The notes: generated by a model not told the origin, from the letters alone. DNA of 64,000 nt from Phialocephala subalpina (GCA_900073065.1 FJOG01000008.1:1207347-1271346); one strand, 5' to 3'; positions 31,097 through 43,516 are shown, counted from the stretch's first letter. Numbers and translations are program-made.

Positions 31097-32896
31097 TCAA
31101 TCATCATCCTCATCAACCCTCGCCCTCTTATTCCCCCTCTCCTCCCCATCCTGCAATCCATACCCTCTCTTCTTATCCCCACCACTTCCCTCACCCAAAT
31201 TATTCAAAAACGAATCCACATTAAACGGATCCGCCGTATCCTTCTCAAATTGCACCGGCCCCTCTCTAACCTCCACATCCCCACTCCTCTTGAACGTCCC
31301 TTTCCCCAGCGCCTCCGCAAACCTACTACTCTTAGCAATCTTACCCATTTCCGCCTCCGCCGCTTCCTCGTCATCTCCATCATCCATATTATGTCTTGGT
31401 CTATAGATGGAATTGACTGCGTCCTGAGCTGCGAAGAGTGGTTTGTCGTATGCTTGATCTTCGTTGAATCCTGAATCGAAGCCGGAGGTTCGGTTGAAGA
31501 GTCGGGAATCGAACATGCTTTCTGAGGACTGTGTTGGTTTTGCGAGTCCGAGGGCGACTTTCTCGGAGATGTCGCGATTCTGTTCGCGGGCCATCATTTG
31601 GACTCGTCGTTCGGCGCCCATGCGGGATTGGCGGAGTTTGCGCTCTTCTTCCCGGCGTTTGTCTGCTCGCATCTTTTCTCTTTCTCTGACTTCCTCGTCA
31701 TCGCTTCCAGATCTTTCGGACTCGGAATCGCTGTAGCTGCCTGATCTCGACCTCGAAGTCCTGGATGCTCTTCTTCCAGAACCAGCACCAGCACCAGCTC
31801 TTTCTTCCCTTGCCTTCTGAGCCAACATTCTCAAATGCTCTTCCTTCTGCGACTTCTCCTTCTCCGCTAACCGCTGCTGCATCAAAGCTCTCTGCTTAAC
31901 CTCCTCTCTCGCATGTCGATCAGCCGTAAACAACGCCTCCGCAAACTGCGCAAACTTATCATTGATAGTAACATCCTGCAACCCCCTCCCATCAGCCGCC
32001 AACCTCTTATCCAACGGCACCGTATACCCCTTCGGATTCTTCCAATTGCTGACCGGCGGAGGAATCTTCCACGCTTCCTGATCCTCAGCCGTCAACTTCC
32101 TCGGCGGCGAATGCATAACCGGCGGAGGAGGACTAGGCGGCCCTCTAGGAATCTTCTTATGCTTGAATTTTGGCGGTTCCATGGGATCCTGCTGCCTCTC
32201 CACAATCTTCATGATCCGATCGTTCTTCCGCGTATTATCGCCCATCTGATTCGCGGGCGTGTATCGAACGTACGTCGGATCCTTTCTGCTCCCCACATTC
32301 ACATTCTTCGGTTTCTGCGCCGCGACCGCACCACTAACCAGCTTCGCAAGCGCATCTTTCGTCCTTTGGGTCGATTCAGCGACTTCTTCTTCAGAAGGTC
32401 GATCGAGGTTGATATCTCCAGCATCAGCACGTTGTCGTAATGGAATCAGATCCTTGAATGAAGCGTGTACGATCCTTTTATCATTATGTCCTTGTCTCGC
32501 AATAGCATCATATTTGACCTTTCCCTCGGCGTCGACTTGGACTGCGAGAGCCGTGGAAGAGGATTGTGATTTTCGACCCATGTCCAAAGGATATTGCGCG
32601 ACTGGAATCTCGGGGAACGCGCCGCCGTCTCCAAAGTCTTCTTGGCCTCGCGGTCGCCATCCTGCTCTGTTGCCGTAGGGAGGAGGGCCGGATTTCTGCC
32701 AGCCAGCGTTAGTGATATCATTTGTGAGAGAATGGAAGGAGTGATTAACCTTGAGCACGATTTGGGTGTCATCGAGGGCTCCTGCTCCGAGGATTCGTGG
32801 CCCACGCTGTTGCGCATGTTGGGGGATCTCCTCTTCCTCGCCTGTGTATTTCGGCTTGGGCAGCACCCGCGTGAGAGAAGCTGCTATTGAAGTCAT
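31097..32896 (-). CDS. PRP45: Pre-mRNA-processing factor Prp45 (SNW/SKIP)
   Basis: Exons are 32896-32750 and 32695-31097 (581 residues). The 54-bp intron is in frame and has no stop. I call it an intron because removing it gives the family sequence ..QIVLKKSGPPPYGNR, and it has a CTAAC branch site and a CAG acceptor. The SNW core includes GPPPYGNR, QEDFGDGGAFPE, DPTYVRYTP, PPKFKHKKIPRGPPSPPPPVMHSPPRK and the diagnostic PPPVSNWKNPKGYTVPLDKR. A charged coiled-coil and Ser/Arg-rich region follows, and the C-terminus is basic and acidic in turn. SNW proteins join the spliceosome around catalytic activation (NTC-related). Single copy, nuclear. Confidence 0.93.
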   Translation of the reverse strand: MTSIAASLTRVLPKPKYTGEEEEIPQHAQQRGPRILGAGALDDTQIVLKVNHSFHSLTNDITNAGWQKSGPPPYGNRAGWRPRGQEDFGDGGAFPEIPVAQYPLDMGRKSQSSSTALAVQVDAEGKVKYDAIARQGHNDKRIVHASFKDLIPLRQRADAGDINLDRPSEEEVAESTQRTKDALAKLVSGAVAAQKPKNVNVGSRKDPTYVRYTPANQMGDNTRKNDRIMKIVERQQDPMEPPKFKHKKIPRGPPSPPPPVMHSPPRKLTAEDQEAWKIPPPVSNWKNPKGYTVPLDKRLAADGRGLQDVTINDKFAQFAEALFTADRHAREEVKQRALMQQRLAEKEKSQKEEHLRMLAQKAREERAGAGAGSGRRASRTSRSRSGSYSDSESERSGSDDEEVREREKMRADKRREEERKLRQSRMGAERRVQMMAREQNRDISEKVALGLAKPTQSSESMFDSRLFNRTSGFDSGFNEDQAYDKPLFAAQDAVNSIYRPRHNMDDGDDEEAAEAEMGKIAKSSRFAEALGKGTFKRSGDVEVREGPVQFEKDTADPFNVDSFLNNLGEGSGGDKKRGYGLQDGEERGNKRARVDEDDD

Positions 32897-33261
32897 GTGG
32901 AGTTGTAGATGGTGTGTGAGGGGCAGCCTGAATAATTTCGAGGTTGAAGAATCGCATTTGATTTTAGACTTGCCTAAAATACGCTAATCCTATCTGAGAC
33001 TAGCACAATATCGAAATCCCAAATGTCTGGTACTGAGAAGGCAGGTTGTCACGTAGATTGTATGCTTTCTGTCAGATTGTGAATGTCCCATTGAAGGCAA
33101 ATTAGACTGTGATCCCTTCTCTAAGGATTCCAGATAAAGGTACACCGAAAATCCGGACCCCCATGCCATGCCATACCATGCTTGTTTGCTCGTCCAAAGG
33201 TTCCTTTCTATCGATAATACACTCCAACTCCCTCCTTCCCTTCCCCTCTCTCCATAGCTCC

Positions 33262-34103
33262 TCACACATACCCCTTCCTCGCCCCCTGAAAGAAGAACCT
33301 CACAATAAAAACCTGCAGCCCCGCCATACAAACCATCATCAAACTCTCAATAACACTAAAGTTAAAGATCCTCCTCTCCGTACTGCGGACCGTGCTGAAA
33401 TTACGGTTCTCGCGCGTGCGGAAGTATTTCTGGTTGCGGGTGATGGTTGAGAGTTGGCCTGAGAGCTTGAAGATTGACTCCTCTAGTGCTGAAGTCTGTT
33501 CTGGTGATGTTCCTTGTTTGGAGGGGATGGAGGCGCGTTCTTCGTTTTCGACCTGTAATTGAATCCATAATCAGCTTCTGCTTTTCAAATCAAACTATCT
33601 TCCATCCCGGAAATGTGCGGGAAAGAGATGAAGGGCAAAGGGAGAGAGACAAACCGCAATCTCAAAATCCACAAACTTCTCCGCAAAAGTACTCATCTGA
33701 TTATTAAAGCAGAACTTGTACTCTCCCGGATCGTTGGCAGTGAACACGAAATCACCCTGACGCTCCTTCTGTCCATCGAGGATGATCTTGTCACCTGGGC
33801 CTACGACCTCGTAGTCGACGTCGAAGGAACCTCCTGCTTGGACCTGTTTCCCATTAGCCTTGCCCTTGTCCAAATCTCCTCTCAATCATCTCCATTCTTC
33901 TCCATCCCCCATTCCCTAATCTGCGAGAGTAAAGGTGAGTGTATACTCACGGCGAAATAAAACGCAACCTTCGCAGCCTTATGCTCGACATTGCTATAAA
34001 AGCACGCCTTCTCATTCGCGCCCAACTTATACGTCAAAGCCGTCGCAGACACTAGCGGACTCGCAATTGCCAACAGGCTCGCGGATATTGTTGTGAGCTT
34101 CAT
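33262..34103 (-). CDS. p24 family cargo receptor (Emp24/GP25L/Erp type)
   Basis: Exons are 34103-33951, 33843-33655 and 33552-33262 (210 residues), all in phase 0. Intron donors are GTGAGT and GTTTGT. A signal peptide (about 1-20) precedes the GOLD domain, which carries two conserved Cys (ACFY and FCFNN) expected to pair. A heptad-rich linker follows, with SALEESIFKLSGQL and NRNFSTVRSTERR. One transmembrane helix comes next, ending in a short cytosolic tail RFFFQGARKGYV with a double Phe for COPII binding. p24 proteins cycle between ER and Golgi and select GPI-anchored and other cargo. It resembles the gamma (Erp2/3/4) branch more than Emp24 or Erv25, but this is not certain. Confidence 0.9.
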
Positions 34104-34771
34104 TGTGTGTCGTGTGGAGGGAGAACAATGGTGGTTGTGCTGTCGCGGTTTTGATGAACTTGCGAGCTGGCCAGAATTTGGAGTCGCGAGGTCTGAATAT
34201 GGCTAGGCTGGTGAGATCGTTTGGTAGCGATAACGATAAGGATTCTCAGGGGCTTGGAGTTCACGAGTCGTTCACTCTTGAGGGAGGAATTTATATCTGG
34301 GATGTGTGAAGTTCTGGATTTTTCCTATCGACTTAAAATTGAAATTCATTGCTTTGCGATGTGCAACATGGTTTTCTACATTACAAGTCTCTTTTCAAGG
34401 GCACGAGGCTCCATCATTCACAACATCACGAAGTCAAGAGCTCAACGTTAATGGAGTAATATACGACATTGTAATTTCATCGCAAGCTTCCTCCCACGCC
34501 ACCGATAACCTCTGCTGTGCTGCTGCTGCCATGCAAATATGCTATTTCTTCGCCTTCTATCTACCCCACGCCAACGCAACCCCAGTCCCAAACCGAACAC
34601 ATGCATGCTCGTCGCTCGATCCCTTCTCGCCACGCCAGTACGAGCAATAATAAGAAGTCATATTTTACCACCAAAAGCGCCTTTGGTGAAAACCCATCCC
34701 GTACCATAACATACAAAAGTTCATCTCTGAACACAAGGTGTCAAATGCTAGTAGCCCCGTCTTCGAAAAGT
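34104..34771. other. Intergenic region, p24 gene to USP7-like gene
   Basis: This holds the promoter of the p24 gene and the 3' flank of the deubiquitinase gene. No gene is seen in the 668 bp. Confidence 0.5.
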
Positions 34772-37700
34772 CTACTTCAAGAACAGGTCCCCAACGCCGT
34801 TTCGCATCGAGCGTTGTCGATCCACGTGGTCTAAACCAAGCATGTCCTCTTCTGATATCAGGTCGTATAAGACAGCATCTGTAAATTATTAACAACTGCT
34901 CAGTGCCGTAAAATTCGGACAACTTACCATCTGCGAGATAGACTGGCTTCGAGTACGAACGCTGCTTGACGATAGCAAACTTGATCTTCTCGAAGTTCTT
35001 CCCTTTGAAACCAGTTCGTTTCTCTAGCCGCTTCTTGGTCTCTGTGAATGGTTCGTCCTGAGCTTGTGTCAGTGTAGCCAGACTTATGAGATCAAGAACC
35101 ACTTACCCTGAGTACCTGGAAGCGGAACGGTACTCCATGACCCTTGTTTAGCTCTTTATCGAAATGAACTGCTTGAACGATTTTAACATCGTCGGCTGGG
35201 AAGTCCTCCTCTTCGGGTACTCGCTCAGCAACGACGTTGACGTAGTCTGTTATGCCGACAACTTGGTGTTCACGAGTGAGGTCTTTGTGTATCTTGCTGC
35301 TATGTACTTCGTAAACGCGGATCGGTCCAGCCTTGGTCTCATCCTCAAGATTTGCTTTTTTGATGAGCGCGTGAACGATGTCGTCAACAATGCCGTTCTT
35401 GGGGACGAGGATATCGTAAGTGTCCATTTTTGACTGGCCTTCGCTGAGCCAAGTAACCTTCATCACCCTCTTGGTGTCCAATTCGGACAAGCTGATATCT
35501 AGAACTTCGAAATACAATGAGTCGGCTCGTTGGTTGTTGTTGCTGAAGGTGCTGTAAGGAGGGTTGAGAATCGTTTGAAGACTTTGGCTGAGACCTCGTT
35601 TGACGGATGTTTTGGGATTGCCATTTGTCGCGTTGCAAGTCCAGAATCTAAGATGTGTTGGATCAACCTTCAAATATTCGCCAACCCTGGCAGCAACCTG
35701 ATCATAAGTATTCTTCGAGTTCAGTATGAGAGGGAATGACTCCCACATAGAAGGGTTTGCGTTTCTCGATGGGTGAGGGTAGAACCTAACTTCGCGTTTG
35801 TGAAGAAGGAAATCGTAGAATGCTTTTGCATCTTCAATTCTGTCGGGGCCAGGTTTCAAGGAAGGACTTCTCTCCGACTTGAAAGATTCGGACTTAGTGG
35901 ATCGCCTTGTGTTGTCAGTAAGGGTTATCATTTCGAAGGATCGGGTGACTGACGAATCGCTCTCCGACTTCAAGTCAGATGGCATTATTTGAAAGCAAAT
36001 AATATCGCCGTCTTGAAGCTCTGCAGCTTTCAGAGACTGCTTGCCCTTCATTGGCTCGATCATGCTCGGTTTGATCTCCTCCCAAAGACGGAGTTGCAAC
36101 TTCTCGTCATGCAAGCCCAACTTCTTCGTGATTGCAGGGACTAGATCTTCGACCTTCTTTTCACGGCTAATGTAGATGTGACCGACACCGTTCAAGCTTT
36201 GTCGCTCGTAATCAAACCTCTTCAGGAAGAGTACAATGGCATCTGACTTGGAAGTGTTCCCATTCACTTGGCCAGGAGTAGCAGGCCAGATAGGCTCTCC
36301 ATCTGTAGTAACTTCCTCTGCAACCTCAGCCCATAACCGGAGATCAGCTCCCTTGCTTCCAGTCAGTCGTTGGTGGGCGTCTTCAACAGTCACGTTGTTG
36401 TCGGTGATAGGAGTATCGGGCCGAGTCGTCTTATTTTGTCGATTGACCATGCACCACAAGCGTATGCGCCGAGGATCAGTCTCTGTGTCTTCTCCTATCC
36501 GTGCTATCAAATCTTTGATTGTAGATTTCTTGAGCAGGCGATAGTATCGAGCAGCGGCAGGATTCTCGTTTGCGTTTTGGTCAAATACTGTGAGATCCGT
36601 GCCTCCGTGAAGCTTGAATGTATCATTGGTGATGACTCTAATACCGAGGTAAAGATGCTGCTCCTCGCGTTCCTTCTTTCGAGCTTCTCTCATAGCAGCT
36701 TCCTCGTCAAGCCTTCTTTGGAGATGCGCTGGCGTATCTTCTTGAGTGACTGGGAGAAGAACTTTGTCTACTCGAGTTTGACGAATGTAGACCAACATGT
36801 ACGCGCTGTTTTGGCGTATTATTGGCTTCGTCTTTCCACGGAACGACACACCACCTACACTGCCGTTAGGAAGTAAAAACTCACCACCAAAGTTGTCTTC
36901 CAAGACTTCTCGCATCGTGGCTTTGGTGACTTTGTCGTCATCATACTTGTAGAACCATCCATCCTTTGTCGGCTTGATAAACGCATAGTAGTGACCAGCG
37001 TTCAAATCGCCACTGTGCACCAGGACACCATGCAGTTGGTAAATCCAAGGCTCCGACATGTCCGAATCCTCAGCCAAATACGGCGCAGCATCGAACGTCT
37101 CTGGGAACTCATATCGATCGTTGATTTTCATCATGGCGTCTCGATCAATATCGTATTGGAAGCGTTTGAGCTGAAGATGCAGCACTTCGGGAAAGCTCTC
37201 GAAGATAACACCTTTGTTGGCGTCTTGGAGCTTGTGTTCGTCCCCAGCGAAATATTGGTTTTCGCCATTCATAACCTCAACTTGAACGTAGTCCCTGAAA
37301 CTTTCTTCCAAATTCTTGTTTCCGCTGACATTCAATTGGATATCCCAGAAATCTTCGCTGCGCTTAGACTCGTAAGGGACATTTATGCACGAAATGTATG
37401 TCCGGACCTTTCCACAGAAAAGCCTGGGAAGAATATCTTGCGCATCAGTGCCCTTCATTTTCTCCTCCATTCGTTCCATTAGCTTTCTGGATAGTTCCTG
37501 GACGTCTTGTTGTTCGAAAATGTGTCTTGTTTCCCACCCAAATGACTTGGTAAGCTCGTTGGTTCCTACGGCATTATTTGAAGTTTGAAGTTGGTAGAAC
37601 AGGCGCTGCAGGGTATATGCGCTATTCGTGAGCGATTCCTCGTCTTGAGTTGGGATTTGGTAGACCGCCTGCGCTAATGTTAGCATCAATGCTGAGGATT

Positions 37701-38691
37701 ATCTGTGACGTGAGAGCTTACTTTTCGGAAGGCATTTGTGAAATAAAGAGACTGGATGAGCGAGTTTAAGTAGCAGGTTGCTCCTTGATTCTTTAGTCCG
37801 ACATATCCGGTTTCCTTCTTCGAGTCGTAGTTGGTGAAGTTGTGCCATAGAACTCCGGTCTCATCCTTCACGATCCTGACATAGGCAGTCATGTTGGCCT
37901 TGTACCCATCCGCAATGCAAGCCCCGGAGGAGTGTTCCCAAGGTACGGTCCATAGCTTTCGGTGCTCTACGAAGCGTGTGAAGCCCCAGTCGCCCTCCTC
38001 CTTTGTGAATCGGTGATGCGCCGTGTGGTGTTGGAAGATCTCAGGATTATCTGTGTTCCAAAGTACCAGACCAAACTGTACACAGCATGCAAAGTCCTCT
38101 GGTAGGTTTGGCCCATCGCCGTAACCGTGTTCAAGGTAGAAGGATGCATAGTCGACATTATTACCATTTGGGAACATAAGCACGCGCCTGGTAGCGTTAG
38201 CAACTTGATATATAAATCACATTGCGCCGGCTTACCAAGGGTGTCCTCCAGCTTCAAAAACAGGGCCCTCTTCTCTGCGACGCATTTGATCCCAATCAGT
38301 TATGTGCCAAGTATGTACAACATCTTGCAGAATCGGAGGTTGTTCATGGAGAGGAGGTAGGACAAGCTCTTTCATTGCCTCCACTGCAAGAAGCTATTAG
38401 CAAGCTGCACCTCAGCTTCGGTGCGCATGGAGCGGACTTACAGTCATCGGCGCGAGGTAGAGCCTCATCTGGGTGGATGACCGCAACATCGGCGTCATCT
38501 TTCTCTGCATCGTTCAGGAGATCTTCCGAGTCGAGCTGCATGTCGTTGGGTGACTCTATATCTGCATTGTAGGCCTGATGGGAGAAAGTCAGTCTCTCGG
38601 TTCTATCGCTGATGCTGAGGTTGTCGTCGAAATCGTCGATTAACTCGAAGCTCTCCGAAGACAGAGAGGAGGGGGCGCTGTGGCTGTCCAT
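34772..38691 (-). CDS. UBP15: Ubiquitin carboxyl-terminal hydrolase, USP7/Ubp15 type
   Basis: Six exons: 38691-38442, 38383-38236, 38187-37722, 37668-35107, 35057-34928 and 34878-34772 (1220 residues). All junctions have GTAAGx donors. An acidic N-terminus precedes a MATH domain (about residues 100-250, DFACCVQFGLVLWN). The peptidase C19 domain has the Cys box GLKNQGATCYLNSLIQSLYF (Cys near 271), QQDVQEL, and the His box GDLNAGHYYAFIKP (His near 514). The long C-terminal half holds ubiquitin-like repeats as in USP7. The last exon ends the protein with SEEDMLGLDHVDRQRS, which agrees with the family. Ubp15-type enzymes remove ubiquitin from peroxisomal and cell-cycle substrates. Length is as expected. 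Confidence 0.95.
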
Positions 38692-39601
38692 GGTGTGTGC
38701 GCAGCCGCAGCGGGTGGGAGAAGGAAGGGAGAAATGCTTACAGGATTCATGTTTGCAGCAGGGACAAATACGCCTTCCCAGGAAATGCAAACCCAAAGGC
38801 AGTCTCAGTGTACAAGAAAGGTAGGGAGAATGGACTTGGTCGTCGTTGCTGGGTTTGGGCTGTGCATGAAATCGCGGGTCACTTGGTGGCGGGCGGGAGC
38901 AGCGAATGGATGACGTTCCTCGCTTGTGAAAGAAGCTTTGTCAGAAGAGTCGAGAGTGTGAGGTGATGCTCTAAGAATGCAAACAAAATTATATTATTAG
39001 AATTATTTTTGAAGTATTTTATGGAAAGCGAGGTGCTTGTGACTAACGGAGAATTTTTGGTGCGACATTCTGGAGTGAATTATCGAGGACAGCCTGACTT
39101 TCGCTTTGCAAGGCTAGACGGCAGCCTACCGCAATTCCCATTTTCTGGATCAGACGAGGCATCTGATACTGATATTTGACAGCCGCACGCGGGTTGCAGA
39201 CGGCATTTCTTTATTTCTATTATATATAATTTCAAAAGCGGAACAAATTTGATGACGTACTGTGATCACATTTATAAATCCGAGAGTCAATCTATTTCTT
39301 CACCTTTCAAATGTATGACTGAGATTTGTCGAGCATACCCAGTAGTTGTGAACGAGTTCATCAGACACGAAGCAAACAGTTCGAAGCATTACGGCCGAGC
39401 CGAGAACACTTGACCACCGCCAGAGCGAAAACCACGGAACAGACAGACGGAAGTCTCAAATCAAATGGGATTATGCAGAAACAAATGTCCTCCCCCAGCA
39501 GGGGAGGGGATATCTAGTACGCCAAACAGGACTGTTGCCGATTTTTCCAACATTCTAGCCACATCAGTGGCCCTTCTCAACCTCCATCATCTAAACATCT
39601 T
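38692..39601. other. Intergenic region, USP7-like gene to SFH5
   Basis: There is no recognisable gene in these 910 bp. The segment is AT-rich around 38985-39025 and 39205-39250. It contains the promoter of the deubiquitinase gene and the 3' flank of SFH5. Confidence 0.5.
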
Positions 39602-40834
39602 TCACTTCTTCTCAGCAGGCTCAGCAGGCTCTGCAGCAGCAGGAGTCTCCTCGACAACCGGAGTAGCACCGTACTTGACAGTCAATCCTTCCTTGATATC
39701 CTTCCCTTTTCCACCATACACAACTGGCAATTCCGGACCAAAAGCCTTCAGTTCTCCGGCGAGACTGCTTCCATAAGCCAAAGGATGGAACTTTTTGACA
39801 GTCTCGGGGCTAAGGAAAAGCTTCATAGCTGCGAACACCCAGCCCATCACCACGGGAACGTTGACAAAGAACTTTTCCTTCAACAACTCCGGATAGGCCA
39901 TGCTGAAGACTTGGATGACTTCCTTGGAGGCAGCCTTAACGGCTGGGTCCATCCGGAGGAAAGATACGTTGTTGTAGTCGTGGACTTGGACCATTCGGTA
40001 GGGGTCGACACCATCAGCTGGGATTGGCTCAGTAGCTGAAGGAAGATCAAGCTCCTTGACTGAAAGTTCCATAAGAGCTGCGCGCCATTTGACGAATCTA
40101 GCAAATGTAAGTTGATGAGATCTTGAGCTGATTGAGGTAGACTTACTCTTCAACATTGCCGAAAGTGGCCTGCTTGTCCTTAACCGAACCATAGATATTC
40201 CAGGTCACAATCTCCTTGCCATGAGACTCGGTCTTGGGATACACAGTAACAAATCCGAGTCCACCGAACTTTCCTGCATCGAATTCGACATCCTCCAAGA
40301 GCTTCACGGGATCGACGTTCTTTCGCCATTTCAGAGCCTCAGTCAGCTCGAGCCTTGGCCTTGGCAACATCTTTGCTGTTGGCCCTCAAAAACTTCTCAA
40401 GAACGATGGAAGTAGGGACATCAGAAAGCATCCTTCAGCTTAACCTCCCACATTTCGTCATGACCAGCCTCCTGAACGATGGACGATAGCTCAGCGAAGA
40501 GCTTTTCGAGCGGTGTCGATGGTGCAGGAGTCTTTTCCTCTGCGGATCCATCGAATGCAACAGCTTTCTTCTCCGGCTGAGTAGAAGCTGGAGGAGGGAC
40601 AACGACAGTCTCTGATGTTTCCGGAGCTGTAGTTGCTGGAGCTGCAGGAGCCTCGACTTTCTCTTCCTCCTCCTTCTTTTCCTCGACGGCGGGTACAGGC
40701 GCGGGAGCTGATGTCTCACTAACAGTAAGCTTCTCTGTCTGAGAAGCAAGCTCAGAAGCTTCGATCTTCTTCTCCTCCACTGCCGGAGCTGGTTCTGTAG
40801 TTGTAGCCATCGGTGCTGATGATTCGGTGCTCAT
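39602..40834 (-). CDS. SFH5: Phosphatidylinositol transfer protein Sfh5 (CRAL-TRIO), frame broken twice
   Basis: Start is the ATG at 40834. The N-terminus (about 100 residues) is an Ala/Glu/Pro-rich disordered tail. The CRAL-TRIO part follows: DEMWEVKLKDA, then PTSIVLEKFLRAN, TEALKWRKNVDP, GLGFVTVYPKTES, YNNVSFLRMD and FFVNVPVVMGWVF. An intron lies at 40098-40146 (GTAAGT donor, TAG acceptor). Conserved sequence continues in three successive frames: one extra base falls near 40425-40427 (an AAA run on the plus strand) and one near 40347-40352. Neither gap offers GT..AG splice sites. The gene is therefore either a recent pseudogene or carries two sequence errors. Sfh5 proteins move phosphatidylinositol between ER and plasma membrane and some bind haem. 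Confidence 0.85.
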
Positions 40835-41310
40835 TTTGTTGATATTTTGATGACTTCTGGAAGGAGGTGAAGTTTGAGTTCTGCACGGGGATTTTGATTT
40901 TGAAGCTATTCGTGAAACGGCAACTTGTGGAGCCAATAATCTATTTCAGATTTAATGCCCGATTTGACGGGGAGGCTCTGCCTGACAAGACCACAGGTGC
41001 CTACTAGAACTTGAAGCATTACAATACCAACAATGAAATAAACTTACAATTAGAAAGATAAATTCTTCACTTGCGATTTTTGGTGATGTCTTCCTGTCTT
41101 CTCGAGATCTCAAATTGCTTTTTCGCTTGAGCCCTTGACAGGGATCAAGCTTGGCCCCCGCTATCGGTTGACTTGTGACAAAGAGTGCTATGTACAACCC
41201 AGCTCTTGCACAAGACACACGACTCAATAAAAACCTCTATTCTTGCCAAATACCTATCCAAACCCCTTAGCAAGCTTCACACCTCTTAACACTCACATGG
41301 AATCGCAAGA
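40835..41310. promoter_or_regulatory. Divergent promoter region, SFH5 / mitochondrial kinase
   Basis: These 476 bp lie between divergent start codons. No gene is present and I recognise no specific site. Confidence 0.45.
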
Positions 41311-42884
41311 ATGCTGCGAACCTGCTCGCAGAATGGCTCAAAGATCTTCAGGTTGACGAGAAGAGCTGGCCATCGCTCACAACAGCGATACAGTCCAATA
41401 CCCCTCACACAGGTACGCCGGTATAGCAATGCGCCACCATGGAGGCCGGCTTCTACCTTGGACGAGTGAGCTCTACATCCATCCGCCAGTGATCAATTGC
41501 TAACAACGGGAGATGGGTTGGAAAAGAAGCTCGTCCCATCTCTCTCCGCCAACTCATGGTCTTCGGCCGCTCCCTAACAGAAACACGACTGATAAGCTCC
41601 GCCAACTACGTCCGAACAGAGCTTCCCACACGGTACCTCTCCCAATGTCCCTTCCCAAAGCACTCTCTAACCCATCCTAGACTCGCCCACCGAATCCGCG
41701 ACATGCAAACTCTCCCCTACGTCGTTGTAACCAACCCCCACATCTCCCAAGTCTACGAACTCTACTACAAAGCCTTCGAATCCCTCCGTCGAGTCCGCGA
41801 GATCAAAACACTAGAAGATAACGAGAAATTCTGCCAAAAGATAAGTCAGACTTTACAGGAGCATTTGACTGTGATTCCTAAGCTTGCGATGGGGATTTTG
41901 GAGTGTAGGGATTTGATGAGACCGGAGGATATGGATAAATTCATGAATACTATTCTACGCTCCGTACATAACCCTCCATTTCCGTCTATATACTCAGACA
42001 TTGACGGACAATAGCGAATCTCTCGAAGAGTAATAGCGGAACAACACCTCGCCCTAACCGAAACCTTCAACTCGCCATGGCACTTCCCCTCCTCCTCTTC
42101 CACCATAACCACCGACCCGTCAACCGAATTTGTTGGCGAAGTCTTCCTCCGCTGCAACGCCGGCGAAGTAGTGCAGCGCTGCTACTCCGCCATCTCCTCC
42201 CTCTGCGCCCTTGCCTACGGCCCATCTGTCGTTCTCCCATCCATCACTCTCTCCGGGCACACCTCCGCTACATTCCCTTATATATTATCTCATCTCGAAT
42301 ATATCATCGGAGAATTGCTCAGGAACTCGATACAAGCTATTGTTGAGCATCAAAAATCCTCCAAAACCGACACTCCGCCAGCAATCGAAGTCACAGTCTG
42401 CGAAGCTCCTCAACACGTTATTATCCGAGTCAGCGATCAAGGAGGCGGTATACCGCGAGATATCTTACCACATCTCTGGAGTTTCAGTAAAGGACCGCGG
42501 TCTTCACAACGTCTAGAAAACCTCCGAGGCGTCCCAAAGATGGCCGCCACGCTCCAAGAGCTGAGAGTCTCCTCAGACCTCCCTCCCGGCCTCTCCTCCC
42601 CTTCCCCTCCTCATCACTCCTCTCATCCACACCCCAAGAAGGTAGAGAAAGCAGAAACCTCCTCCCATGCCCACGATTCCTCTTTATCATCATTAAGCTC
42701 TAGACCACCGAACTTGAGGTTGGGGATGGGACTTCCACTCTCAAGAGTATACGCAGAATACTGGGCCGGGAGTTTAGAACTTCATAGTTTGGAGGGGTAT
42801 GGAGTTGATGCTTTTTTGCAGATTAGTAAGTTGGGGAATAAGAATGAGCAGTTGACTATGAGGGCTAGTATGGATGCTGTTTGA
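41311..42884 (+). CDS. Mitochondrial protein kinase, PDK/BCKDK family
   Basis: Exons are 41311-41465, 41513-41963 and 42015-42884 (491 residues). The introns are 47 and 51 bp, with GTGAGC and GTACAT donors. The first exon supplies an Arg/Ser-rich mitochondrial presequence without acidic residues, MLRTCSQNGSKIFRLTRRAG. The first exon joins the family block at DEWVGKEARPISLRQLMVFGR. The GHKL ATPase motifs are the N-box (GELLRNSIQAI), the G1 box (SDQGGGIPRD) and the G2 box (GMGLPLSRVYAEYWAG). An insert of about 80 Ser/Pro/His-rich residues lies between G1 and G2. Such kinases phosphorylate the E1-alpha subunit of pyruvate or branched-chain keto-acid dehydrogenase and switch it off. Which of the two cannot be settled by eye. 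Confidence 0.9.
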
Positions 42885-43516
42885 GAGCATATCTATGGAT
42901 AAAGGAAGGATTTCTGAGGTTTCGAGCAGTTCTGGTGTTGGGCCGAATATGGGATTGCATGGTGTGGCGTGGGTGTGGTTGCATTGATACGGAGTTTGTT
43001 GGGTTAACGGGATATATACCATTAACGAGTTATGATGGTATAGCTGGACGGTGGACCGAATGGTATAGGATATATCACTGAGAGAGGACCGAAGAGGCAT
43101 CCAGAGGCCAGGGCTGAAGAGAGCTAGGTCAAGGCTGAAGGACAGTCGGAGGAACCATTGAATGTTCGAAGCAATGAAATGACAATAAAGTCGTACTTCC
43201 ACAGCCATTGCCCTGCCACGGCTACGGACACCCGCTCAGTTCCTAGTCACATTGTCACTCGTAAGAAAAGTCATAGAAGCATGAATTACACCGTGGCTAA
43301 GCTACCGTAGTAAGAAAGAAGCCCTCAGCTACCTAGAATTAAGCAGCTCCCAATCACAGCTGCAACAGAAGAAGAAAGGAAAATAAAGTGTTGCCAATGA
43401 CCTGCTTGCTAACACAGCCCACTGCCTTCCCCTCACCCCACAAATTTTTGTCCACCCATCCTCAAATATAGGTCTGACTCCACCGAGGGGAATATGTGAA
43501 TCGAAAGAACACCAGC
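42885..43516. other. Convergent intergenic region, kinase to septin
   Basis: This holds the 3' flanks of two converging genes. There is no other recognisable element in these 632 bp. Confidence 0.5.

Noticed and set aside
31913..32440. 175-residue Arg-rich plus-strand frame
   Set aside because: It is antisense to the PRP45 coding exon. The Arg-rich composition comes from the reverse complement.
36868..36946. Possible intron in the USP7-like gene after NFGGEF
   Set aside because: The only GT..AG pair of reasonable size is not a multiple of three and would break the frame, while readthrough keeps an open, family-like linker.
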